In this document: positions 43,657 to 54,664 of the stretch, one piece after another
Position numbering within the stretch: position 1 is the first letter of the stretch
How the letters are laid out: the number at the start of each line of letters is the position of its first letter
Assembly (NCBI RefSeq): GCF_008831285.2
Contig: NC_045139.1
Location: forward strand, 20,814,412 to 20,878,411
Length of the DNA: 64,000 nt
Reading direction: 5' to 3'
Source: Nymphaea colorata
Lineage: Eukaryota; Streptophyta; Magnoliopsida; Nymphaeales; Nymphaeaceae
Notes under the pieces: model-generated
The model's input: the letters and a program-made list of their open reading frames with translations, nothing else
Told to the model about the DNA's origin: nothing
Databases searched by the model: none
Program-made: the position numbers and the translations under genes

Positions 43657-43715
43657 GTTTGATCGTGACTGGAAAAAAATTGAAGCATTTGTCAGCTCAA
43701 AAACAGGAAATCCAG
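43657..43715 (+). pseudogene. Captured exon of a REVEILLE/LHY-type MYB gene
   Basis: After a splice-acceptor-like TTTCAG, this 59-bp block reads FDRDWKKIEAFVSSKT and ends before a donor-like GTTTGTAC. It matches the central part of the single MYB repeat of REVEILLE/LHY-CCA1-like factors (FDRDWKKIEAFVGSKTVIQ), DNA-binding proteins of the circadian clock. The last codons are shifted by one base and one Gly is changed to Ser. The neighbouring exons (including SHAQKYF) are absent. It is on the same strand as the transposase, about 230 bases upstream. Confidence 0.72.
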
Positions 43716-43949
43716 GTTTGTACTTTGTAGTTCAATATTTTTCTTATTTATGGCACTGGAAATACTTTAGCCTAGACCATTCTGTCTATGAATCTTGATG
43801 CATATTGAATATGAAGTGCATGGATTTTTGTAATATGATGGCTGCCACAGTTTTTTGATGCATGTCTATGAAACTTGTGAGAATTTTTGTAATTGGTTTT
43901 CCTATGACTCTATGTTTAGGTTGTTCAGATTTCATTCAAATAGTAAGTC

Positions 43950-45912
43950 ATGTCATCTAGCATTGGAGATGAAGAATATCGTCTGATGGCAGATGTAGAG
44001 GAAGATGAATCTTTTACATGTACTGAAAAAGACGTTCAATCCAAAAGAAAAATAACATCAATAGTATGGAATGACTTCAAATTAGTAGAATTTAATGGAA
44101 AAGAGTGGGCAAAATGCAAATATTGTGCTGAACAATTTACTGCACATAGTAGCAGTGGTACGAGCCACTTAAAATGACATAGAGATACATGTGTCAGAAA
44201 ACAAATACTTAATGGAAAACAACGAACTTTGTCATTTGGAGTTGGTGAATCTGGTGCCACAAATTTAGGTCTACATAAATTTGATGTGGGCACTATAAGA
44301 AAAGGTATGGCTAAGTTGACAATAATGCATGGACTTCCTTTCAGTACTGCATAATATCAATATTTAAATGAGTTTCTAAAGGATTGCAATCCAAAGTTTG
44401 TGCCAATTTCTAGGAGAACACTTACAAGAGAGGTACAATCAATGTTCTTGACTGAAAAAAAGAGATATGAAGAAGTTTTAAATAACCGAGTGCAGTGGGT
44501 ATCATTGACATTTGATACGTGGTCATCACAGTAGACATTAGGGTACTTATGCTTGACAGCCTCTTATATTGATACAGATTGGCAACTGCACTCTCATATA
44601 CTTAATTTTATATATGTGCCTCCACCACATAATGCTATTTGTATATGTGACATATTATCGGAGTGCATTAATACTAAGTGGAAACTTCAATTGAAGTTGT
44701 TTTCTATCGTTGCTGATAATTGTTCAACAAATGATAGTGCAACAAGTTTATTGAGAAGGAGGACCATAGAAAGAAAAAATAATATTTCATTTCCATTGAG
44801 AGGGGAGTACTTTCATATTCGATGTGGTGCACATATCATAAATCTGATAGTTAAAGATGGTATGAATGATATGCATGATACAATTTTAAAAATTCATGAC
44901 AGTGTCAAATATGTAAAGGGATCACCTAAACGACTACATGCTTTCAAAGAATGTGTAAAGGCAATGGGTTTGGATGAGAAAAAAGGTTTAAACTATGATG
45001 TTCCTACTCGATGGAATTCTACATTTATAATGTTGAGAGATGCATTATTATTCAAAGATGTCTTTCAACATTTGGCATCGTGTGATCCTAGTTATACATG
45101 TTTGCCTTCTGAGGATGAGTGGTCTCATGCATCTGATTTATGTCAGTTCTTAAAGGTCTTCTACGATGCAACAAATCTATTCTCTACCACCAAGCAGGTG
45201 ACAACTAATCTTGTTATTGAAGAAATCGTATCAATTTACCATCATTTGTATACGCATCGTGAAACATCAAATGAACATATAAGGGCATTGGCATGCAAAA
45301 TGCAAGAAAAGTTTGACAAATACTTTAAGGGCTACAATATTCTCTTTGCAATTGCAGCTGTTTTGGATCCTAGGTTCAAGTTGTCATACTTGAAGTATTT
45401 GCTTGGCAATTTAGATAAACTTGATGCAATAGTGAAATATGAAATTATAGAGAGCACTCTTCATGAATTGTATGGTGAGTACAAAAATATGTATGATACT
45501 GACACATGTAATATGCAAACGGCCAATGTATCCACTAGTACCATCATTGCAACAGAAGAGTGTAAAAGTGTCTAGATTTGGGTTTAAAGTATATGTCAAC
45601 TCTGTATCTCCTGTAGTGGTTCACATAGATCTAGACAAATATTTGATTGATCCAATGAAAGAAATTACACCTACTGTAGAGTTCAACATATTATCTTGGT
45701 GGAAGACAAATGAAAGCAAATATAAAATTCTAGCAAAGATGGCTCAAGATGTGTTAGCTATTCCTGTATCTACAGTTGCTTCAGAATCTGCATTCAGTAT
45801 ATCAGGAAGAATTCTTAATGATTATCGATGTTCAACTACTCCTGAAAATGTTGAATCATTAATCTGCACACAAAGTTGGATTGGTGATGCAAACAACTTG
45901 TGTGAAAGGTAA
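43950..45912 (+). pseudogene. hAT transposase (BED zinc finger), decayed
   Basis: This would be the DNA transposase moving the element. From the start at 43950: a BED finger (W40, C56, C59, H73, H77), then a catalytic hAT region (LTFDTWSSQ; TLGYLCLTASYIDTDWQLHS; FSIVADNCSTNDSA; HIRCGAHIINLIVKDGM; YDVPTRWNSTFIML), then the C-terminal dimerisation region (FNILSWWKTNESKYKILAKM, STVASESAFSISGRILND). Three in-frame stops occur (TGA at residue 76, then TAA near 44353 and TAG near 44533), plus a one-base frameshift near 45540-45575. The product is not functional as read. The layout matches RICESLEEPER/DAYSLEEPER-type plant hAT proteins. Confidence 0.92.
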
Positions 45913-46206
45913 GATGTTCATGCTTCATAGTTTATACATATTAACATAATAGTGTGCTTAAATTAATAAGTGTCTTTGTTACAGTTCTCATGATGCAGAG
46001 CACCATTCTGACGAGGAATGTTAATCGAGTGCATGACTATTATGGTAATTTATTTTAATTAATGGTTCGTATTATATGTTGACAAGCACATGTTAATTTT
46101 TATTGACATTTCTCTTCCATGTTAAATTGCAAATGGTCATTTCCAAATGGGCCCAGAAAGTCTACTATGATAACCTGAATCAATTAAGTCTTCCATGCAC
46201 ATATTT

Positions 46207-46800
46207 AGGAAGACAAAACAAATTGTCGTATTGTAGAAAAGTTTGTGAGAGGGATCTGGCCATATTTAATTTTGAGTGTAATGGGGTTATCAATTATTCT
46301 AGCCTTCTTATTTATTAACCTGAATTTATGTGAAAATTGTGAAAGTTTTTGCGTCGTTCAATTGTGTGAGATTTCCAGAACTTGAGCTTGGGACATGCCA
46401 AGCAGAAAGAGGGGAGAAAAGGACCCAGTGATATAGGAGCTTGTGATTCTGTTCTTGTGAGATCGATCTTGGAATATGTCACAACAGCCCAGTGTGTCTT
46501 GTTAGGAAGACAAAACAAATTGTCGTATTGTAGAAAAGTTTGTGAAAGGGATCTGGCCATATTTAATTTTGAGTGTAATGGGGTTATCAATTATTCTAGC
46601 CTTCTTATTAACCTGAATTTATGTGAAAATTGTGAAAATTTTCGCGTCGTTCAATTGTGTGAGATTTCCAGAACTTGAGCTTGGGACATGCCAAGCAGAA
46701 AGAGAGGAGAAAAGGACCCAGTGATATAGGAGCTTGTGATTCTGTTCTTGTGAGATCGATCTTGGAATATGTCACGACAGCCCAGTGTGCTTGTTGCTGC
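46207..46800. repeat. 297-bp tandem duplication in the inner hAT
   Basis: AGGAAGACAAAACAAATTGT begins at 46207 and 46504. The two units are nearly identical over about 290 bases, so the event is fairly recent. It lies 3' of the transposase and has no coding signal. Confidence 0.9.
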
Positions 46801-47237
46801 AGACTGCAATTATAGAGCCCTGTAAGTGGCCATAATTACCCTCTTCCTAACAACTGTCTTTTCTTTTCTCTGTTACCACCTCAACATGTGATTCTGCATT
46901 TCTAGCGTGGTATGCAAAAGCTCCACTTACAGCTTAACAACACTGTGTAAAGGCAGAAAATAGAACAGCATTCATTTTCTTCACCTTGTTTAGGTGGTCC
47001 AAGGATGGAGGTCTATTCTGTCCTCTGTGATACTGCTCTTGAGGGGTCCAGGAAGTGCATTCTGAAGCTTACCCATTTTCAGAAAATTTTGACAAGTTCC
47101 CCTTAATCAGTTTGTGAAAATTTTATGTGAAAACTTTCACTTATCAAGTTCCCCTTAATCAGTTTGTGAAAACTTTCTGTGAAAACTTTCTCCTTCATAT
47201 TGACAACCACTTCAGTATGATGTCTGTGAAATTCTGT

Positions 47238-47372
47238 TACTTTCACTTGCACCATTCAATGATGCATCTTCTGTTGTTTTACACTTTTACTTTCACTTGA
47301 ACCATTCAATGATGCATCTACTTGTTTTAGTTGTTTTACTTTCACTTGCACCATTCAATGATGCATCTTCTG
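47238..47372. repeat. 49-50 bp repeats
   Basis: Three copies of TTTCACTTGCACCATTCAAT followed by GATGCATCT, at about 47241, 47291 and 47340, in the 3' arm of the inner hAT. Confidence 0.85.
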
Positions 47373-48324
47373 TTTGACCATCATCTGATGTGATAGTAGT
47401 TCAGTGAAGGTGCTTTCATGTAATGAAACATGACATTTATGGTAACTAAAAATCCTATCTTGGTCTTCCAATTGACGAGATGTTCATGGTCTATTAGCAG
47501 CATTGCTTTATAATGGATGATTGCTTATTGAAATGAGAACATTGCTTCCATTGAATTTTTATATTGTGAGTATGTGACTACTTTTTGTGAGGCTTTTTGG
47601 TGTTTTTGAATGGGTCATTATTATTACCTTGTGGAGGGGCATGCTGCTGCTTTTACGTGAGTAGTTAGCACTATTCTGAAAATCAAGAATTTGGTTTAAG
47701 TTCCTTATTGAATGTGTTCATAAAAGATGACTGCAGGTAGCGGCGGTATAAGACCAATATAAAGGTCTGACAATCGTTCCTGCACTAAACGGGCCTGATC
47801 TGCTCCTTATTATGTGAGGGAGTGGAGCTTGCTCTTGCTCTTCGCCAAGGCCGGCCATCTTGCTCTTCTCCCACCATCGACCCCCAGAGGATAAATTGAT
47901 TTCCATCAGAAAGTATCTAAGGAGAGGTAAGCATTTTATCAGGGGCTCGATAGATGGGTTATTATGGGTACTAGCGCTAAATTAACACCAGAGCTATAAA
48001 GTTTTGTTGAAATAAGAAAAGACCATCAGTTTGTCTTGCCAAATGCAACCTGGTATTTAAGAAAACAAATTTGCCAACAAGTTATCTAAAAAGGATGCAC
48101 CCCGTCAATTTTTTTTGAAAGCTAAGATGTCTGGGCGGTGGCCCAGCCCGCCAGTTATTGGGCCTCGGGCATGGGTGACCAGGCCCGGTACCCGGCCCGG
48201 CCCGGTACCCGGCCCGGCCCGTCAATAATCGGGCCGACCCGGGCCGGGTGTTAACGGAACGGGCCAGCCCGGCCCGGCCCGATGCCCAGGCCTAACTAAG
48301 CGTAGCTAGTGCCAGCTTAGTAAC

Positions 48325-48336
48325 AAAGAGGGGCAT
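48325..48336 (+). other. Polypurine tract of LARD C
   Basis: AAAGAGGGGCAT directly precedes the 3' LTR start TGTTATC. The same core sits at the equivalent place in LARD B (53786-53796, minus) and in the Gypsy element (1391-1400, minus). Confidence 0.8.
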
Positions 48337-50901
48337 TGTTATCACCCCAAATTTTTCAAAAAACACCATATTCTATTATTTCGATTTAAATTTTAGACCC
48401 AAAACAAATTTGCAACTATTTGATCCAAAATCCAATTACGAGATCTGAATGAGATAAAAATCCAAGTTTAGATCCAAATCAGGAATTCCAAAGCTCTTTC
48501 CCTTTGAATTCAAATCTTGAATTTGAATTTTGAATTTTGGCTCCACAACTCTTCCATCTTGAATTCAAATTTCAAATTTTGTTTCCAAAACTCTTCCCTC
48601 TTGAATCCAAATCTTGAATTCGAATTTTGAATTTTGACTCCAAAATCTCTATAAATACCCCCACAATCCTCTTCTCGAACATGGGTTAACTTTTAGGGGA
48701 TTTCTAATGTATCTTCACCTGAAGATTTGCCTCTCTTTCCATTTCTTTCTTCTTCTTCTTCTTCAACTTTCGAAGCAAGTTTCATCAAGTTACAACTCTT
48801 CAAAGGAGCACGAAAAGATCTCTTGGAGGCATCATCTTCATCATCTTAGAGCTTTATTCAAGGTGAATCTAAGATCATTCGGAGCAAGGTTATTCATCAT
48901 CCTAATATCATTCTCATTAGAGGTATTTGACCAACATCCCACTACATTCTTTTCATTGTTTCTTCCCTTCTTCATCTCTATTACTTGAACATGTTCTCTC
49001 TATTACTTGAATGTTGCTTTGCTTTGGGGATATTGTTCATGCATAGTTGCTTAATTTTTACTATTTATATGTGAATGCATGGCGAGAATGAGAGTGAGGT
49101 TTGGGGCTTCTTTATACTTGTGTTGATTTTTGAGGTTGGGACTTGTCCACCTGGAAAAGCACTTCATGAATTTGTGCATGTTAAAGTGCATCTTCATGTC
49201 ATTTTTACGCTTAGTTTATTTCTTAATCACCCGATTAAGAACCCAAATGGGTGCTTCGTCATTCTCCATTTCATGTATTTTTTTATTTTCTTTCATACCC
49301 AATGGTGGGAGAAATCAATTTTCTTGTAATAGTTGTAGTTTTTATTCACACACAAAAATATTTAGAATCATATTTTTCAAAAGATTTTCAAAACCAAATA
49401 CCATCTCTAATGCGGCCTTAGAGACTTGACTTAGGTTTTTGAGGTTGGGACTTGTCCACCTGGAAAAGCTCTTCATGAATTTGTGCATGTTAAAGTGCAT
49501 CTTCATGTCATTTTTACGCTTAGTTTATTTCTTAATCACCCGATTAAGAACCCAAATGGGTGCTTCGTCATTCTCCATTTCATGTATTTTTTTATTTTCT
49601 TTCATACCCAATGGTGGGAGAAATCAATTTTCTTGTAATAGTTGTAGTTTTTATTCACACACAAAAATATTTAGAATCATATTTTTCAAAAGATTTTCAA
49701 AACCAAATACCATCTCTAATGCGGCCTTAGAGACTTAACTTAGGTTCTTGCATGAGCTCAAGTTCCCCCCCGGCCTATATCAAAAATTGAAGTCGGCTAT
49801 TTTCAATTCATTTCTTGATTTTAATACTAATGAAAACATATGCGTATATACATGTTATATACGTATACGTGCACATGAATATTTTCTTTGTCATCCTTTC
49901 TTTATGATTTAACATACTTTTATAAGCTCTCATATACGTATATATGAATATATATATGTGTACTCCATTTTCAAATATCTTTCTCTTTCTTTCTAAAATG
50001 ATATTCTCTTATCTATTTGATTTAAACCTCATTTTCACAAGCTTTCATATATATATTCTTCTAAATCTTTGATTTCATGATCTCTTTCTCTCTCTCTTTC
50101 TCTACATTTTTCTTTGTGAAAGTCTTTCATCTTTTCCATTCTTTCAATATTTTTCTCTTATGATTTAAGATTTTAATTTCTCATTTGCCGACTTCACTAT
50201 GACCAAAACTCAAGTAATGACCTAATATTGGAATCAAGCTTGAGGGTGTACAACCCCATACCATTTTCAAAAACTTTTCTCTTTTCGTCAAAAATATTTA
50301 TTACAAAAATCTTAGATGTATGTGACGGTAGGAATGCCTTTAGATGAATGTTGTGGTAGGAATGAATCATGTATGATCAATGCATTAATGCATCTACATT
50401 CACTTAACATCACAAATAACTACAAGCACTTCTCTAAAAGAACTTAAGCAAGATGAGGTAGAACTCTAATTAGGTAGTAACCGAATTAGAGCAAAACCTC
50501 AAACCTATTTAAAGTCTTAAGAGAACACCAAAGTGATTTCCAAAAGATGATCTTCAAATGTTTTCAAATAATATTTGTAAAGGTTTTTCAATCTAAGATT
50601 TTTCAAATCAAAATGTTTTACACTCTTAATTGATTCTTCAAAACTTTCTCAAAATCTTGAAATATCAAGTCTTCAACATTTTCTCAAACACCACACCACA
50701 TTTAGGATGAAAGAGTTGTTTAAACCAAAATGAAATGCATCAAGGATAAGCATACCCCTTGGATTGATTACCCCCGATAAAGGCATCAGGAATGGTCAAT
50801 CCTCGTACCTTCGGATGAGTCCCTTTCTCTCTCATTTTCAAAATAAAATCTTATTTTTCTGAAGCACTCCAATCCCAAAAAAAAAATTGGGGACGCAAAC
50901 A
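48337..50901 (+). repeat. LARD C 3' LTR (2.57 kb)
   Basis: TGTTATCACC...ACGCAAACA. It is homologous to 36381-38750. A tandem duplication (49131-49748) accounts for most of the extra length. The TATA motif is at 48649-48658. Confidence 0.85.
49131..49748. repeat. 309-bp tandem duplication within the LARD C 3' LTR
   Basis: TGAGGTTGGGACTTGTCCAC starts at 49131 and 49440. The copies are almost identical. The 5' LTR (37280-37590) has a single copy, so this arose after insertion. Confidence 0.9.
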
Positions 50902-51364
50902 GTTTCTCATGTTTATTTATATAGTCGTCATAAGTATTTTTATGAAAACAAAAAAACAAATTTAAATGAATTGAAGTTATAGACCATGAAGCATGATTCC
51001 AATATTGGGTAATTATTTGAGTTTTAGTCTTGGTGAAGTCGACAAATGAGAAATTAAAACCTTAAATCATGAGAGAAAAATATTTGAAAGAATGGAAAAG
51101 ACGAAAAGCCTTTAATATGAGAGGAATAGGGGAGAGAGGGAGGGAGGGGGGGGGAAGAAATTTTGAAAATCACAAAATAAAAGGTTTTAAAAGAGAGAGA
51201 GATACATATTCTTATATGTACTTATACGCATATATATGTATACATAGACATACGTGTACACATATGTATATGAAACCTCATGAGAAGAAGGTATTAACTT
51301 GAATGAAGAGAGAGAAGAAGAAGGATTTAGAAAGAAATAGAGATTTTAGAGAAAAAGAGATAGA

Positions 51365-51462
<98 letters not shown>

Positions 51463-51484
51463 TTTTAGAGAAAAAGATAGATGA

Positions 51485-51542
<58 letters not shown>

Positions 51543-53782
51543 TTGTAAAAGAAGACATTTAACTTGAAGAGAGAAATAGAAAGAAAATGAAACACACGTA
51601 TATATTCATTTGTATGTATGTGAAAATTCATAAAAGAATATACTGAATCATTGGAAGAGAAAAACAAATAGAGATAGTCATGTGCATTTATACCTATATA
51701 ACATGTATACTCGTATATGTCTTCATGAGAGTTGAAATCAAGAAATAACTAGAAAATATCCGACTTTATTTTTTTTTTTTTTTTTGTCAGCTGGAAAGGA
51801 ACTTGGGCTCATGCAAGAGCCTAGACTAAGTCACTAAGGCCTCATTAAAGAGTTTTTGTTTTCGAAAATCTTTTGAAAGACATAATTCCAAATATATTCA
51901 TACATGAACTTAAAACCATAACTATTTCATTTGTTACAAGAGAATATATTTCTCCCACAATTAGGTATGGAAGAAAATCAAGCAATGTAATAAAGCACTC
52001 ATTGAGGTCTCTAATCAGGTGATTAAGAAAGAAACTAAATGTGAGAATGACATGAAGATGCATTTTAACATGTGCATATTTGTGAAGGGCTTTCCTGGGT
52101 TGAACAAATCACAACATCAAAAATCAACATAAAAATTATGAAACCCAACCTAAACAGTCATTCTCGGCGTGCATTTGCTCATTAATTAAGGAAAATTAAT
52201 ACATCATAAATGAGCATCATTTCAAACATAAACGATGAGTAAAACAATACAACAAGCATATTTTTAGAAATAAATAAATAAATGAAATTTGCTTCGCCTT
52301 GCTCATACTATCGGTGTACTCAAGAGTAGCTCTCGACTCTGGATAAGAAATCTGTAGAGCTTTCTTGCATGGCCATGGGGAGGTGGCAAGAGGGTATAGG
52401 GAAAAATGAAAACAAGAGAAGGACTACAAACCTTTAATATAGACAATTTTAGGAATGAGTGTCCTTTTTTGGATTATCCTAAGGTCGTCTTGGTTGAAGC
52501 TCTAAGATGACGAAGATATTCCTCCAAGAGATGTCTTTGTGCTCCCTTGAAGAGTTGGAACTTAGTGAAGCTTGCTCTCAAGGATGGAGAAGAAAAGTAA
52601 GAGAAGAAGATAGAAATGGAAAGAGAGAGCTAAGGAAAACTCTATATTTTCAACTGAGAAAATACTAGAGGTTCTCCAAGGATTAGCTCATTTCCAAGAG
52701 AGAAGATTGTGGGGGTATTTATAAAGAGTTTTGGAGTCATAACTCAAAATTTCAATGTTTTTGAATTTAATAACATTCTCATGCAAATTTCAAGTATTTT
52801 TTATGATTTTCAAATTTTCTTTAAATAGGTTATGGCTAAGTGGGATTGACCTTTAGCGCTGCAAATACCCCTTTGGAGTGTGGGCAGGGCTAATGCCCAA
52901 CAGGGCCAAAACCACCCCCCAAAGGGCGGTTTTAGTTGAAAATGTGCAGGCCCCTGTTCGGTGCATCTGCACGGGCGGGCGACAATGATTAGCCGTGTGC
53001 ACACTCAACACTATCGTACACCAGGCACATCTGTGTGCTGCACGTGGCATTGCACGACCCCCTATTGTGCATGACGCAACGCGTGATCGCGCAATCGCCC
53101 TGATCACGCGTAATGCATGGTCGCTGCGCACGTGATGCGTGCTCCAATGATCGTCACATGATGTGCAGCGTGCGTGATTGCGTGTCGTACGACACGTGGT
53201 CATGCGTTTTGGGTTCAAAAACAAAATGAAATAAATAAATACATAAAAAACGAGGTTGTTCATAAAAAAATGCATAAAACCATTTTTTAATGTCTATACA
53301 ATGGTTTTTGTTACAATTCGGTGGGCTGAGTCCGTTTTGAATGATTTTGGGCTCGTTTTCGATCTGGATTGGGTTCAATTGATTGCCGATGCATTTTAGT
53401 AAGCGATTTAAGCTCAAAAACACATCTTGACGTGAAAACAAAGGGAAGGTTCGTGCATGCGTGTATGATGCTTAATACCATGAAATTTTCTTGTTTTGAT
53501 CTCTGCATTGTATTTTGAGCTTGTAATTCTTGATATTGATCTCAAATTAGGTTTTGGATCTAATTCGGATCCACAAGTTGGATTTTGTATTTGAATCTCA
53601 AGTTTAAAGTTGGGTTTTGACTTTGAATTTTGTGTTTAAGTTCAGACATGGGTTTAGAGTCACAAATTTGTTATGGGCCTAGGATTGGGCTTAGGGTCTA
53701 AAAATTTAAATCTAAATAACTGAGAATTTCATTTAGGTGAAAATAAAATACAACCTTTTTGAAAAAGTTTGGGGTGATAACT
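50902..53782 (-). repeat. LARD B 3' LTR, main part
   Basis: This is the continuation of the LTR interrupted at 36380. It holds the CATGATTCCAATATTGGGT block near 50991, long (TA)n arrays, a TATA motif (52715-52723) and a GC-rich block near 52850-53200 shared with 56140-56410. It ends next to the polypurine tract at 53786-53796. Confidence 0.8.
51369..51539. repeat. (TA)n and (GA)n microsatellites
   Basis: (TA)n about 51369-51442, (GA)n about 51443-51462, a repeated 25-bp AT-rich spacer and a second (TA)n at 51485-51539. The repeated GATTTTAGAGAAAAAGA flank suggests a local duplication. Confidence 0.9.
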
Positions 53783-54254
53783 AAGGCCCCTCTTTGTTAC
53801 TAAGCCAACACTAGCCGTTTCAAACCAAACATGTTTGGAGTAATGTTTTAGGTTTAGCCCTTTACCTCAATAGGTTATTTGAGCAAGATTGAGTTCAGGT
53901 TTGACCCCTTACCTGAGCAGGTTTGGGCAAGTTTGAGTTCAGGTTTGATCCCTTACCTGAGCGGATTGCTTTGCATTGCAGGTTTAACCCCTTACCTGCA
54001 TGGGCTACTTTGCATTACAGGTTTAATCCCTTACCTGCATGGGTTGCTCCCAAGTCTTGAGTGATAATAATAATAAAAAAATGCTCTATTGTCATCATTA
54101 TGTTTTATGACTAAGAAGAATCCAAACTAATGTAGATTGAATGTGAAACAGAAATATTTGTCATTTATCGAAAAGTGAATGCAAGAGGACTAGGTGTAGA
54201 ATTTCTTACGATAAAAAGCATTGACAGGATCGGCAAGTTCCACCCCATCATTTA
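53783..54254 (-). other. LARD B interior remnant with 44-bp repeats
   Basis: From the LTR side: polypurine tract (53786-53796), then about four units of the 44-bp repeat (53840-54050) matching 41165-41416 in reverse. About 200 bases of unassigned sequence follow, and the next LTR then begins mid-sequence. Most of the interior, the primer site and the U5 end of the 5' LTR are deleted. Confidence 0.75.
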
Positions 54255-54580
54255 AGAGTATACAACATTTTGATTTGAAAAATTACGAATTAAGAAATCT
54301 TTACAAATATCATTTGAAAACCTTTGAAAAACACTTTTTAAAGCCAATTTAATGTTCTCTTAAGACTTTAAGTAGTTTTGAGATTTTGTTCTAATTTGGT
54401 TACTACCTAGTTAGAGAGAGGTGCTTATGACCATTTATGATATTAAGTAAATGTGGATGTATGAATGCATTGATCCTACATGATTATAAGCAAATCATCC
54501 ATTCCTACCATAACATTCATGTAAAAGAAGAAAGTTAATATATATATATATATATGAAAGCTCGTGAGAAGAAAGTTAAT

Positions 54581-54664
<84 letters not shown>

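Larger units (their letters stand above)
41476..48294 (+). mobile_element. hAT element (inner) with decayed transposase
   Basis: The left terminus is TAGGCCTGGGCACCGGGCCG; the right terminus, read inward, is TAGGCCTGGGCATCGGGCCG. The 8-bp target duplication ACTAAGCG is identical at 41468-41475 and 48295-48302. It has subterminal GGCCCGG arrays. The transposase pseudogene lies at 43950-45912. The interior also holds a captured REVEILLE-type exon (43657-43715), 52-bp repeats (42183-42311), a 297-bp tandem duplication (46207-46800) and 49-50 bp repeats (47238-47372). Remaining arms are non-coding as far as I can tell. Confidence 0.92.
36381..50901 (+). mobile_element. LARD C: non-autonomous LTR retrotransposon, plus strand
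   Basis: This is a complete structural set: 5' LTR (36381-38750), primer-binding site (38753-38770), non-coding interior, polypurine tract (48325-48333) and 3' LTR (48337-50901). It begins TGTTATCACC and ends ACGCAAACA. Flanks GTTTT (36376-36380) and GTTTC (50902-50906) are a 5-bp target duplication with one mismatch. The interior, without the hAT insertion, is about 2.75 kb and encodes none of gag or pol. It is therefore a large retrotransposon derivative that would need proteins in trans. Confidence 0.85.

Noticed and set aside
51346-51667. Tyr-Ile repeat frames
   Set aside because: Translation of a (TA)n microsatellite.
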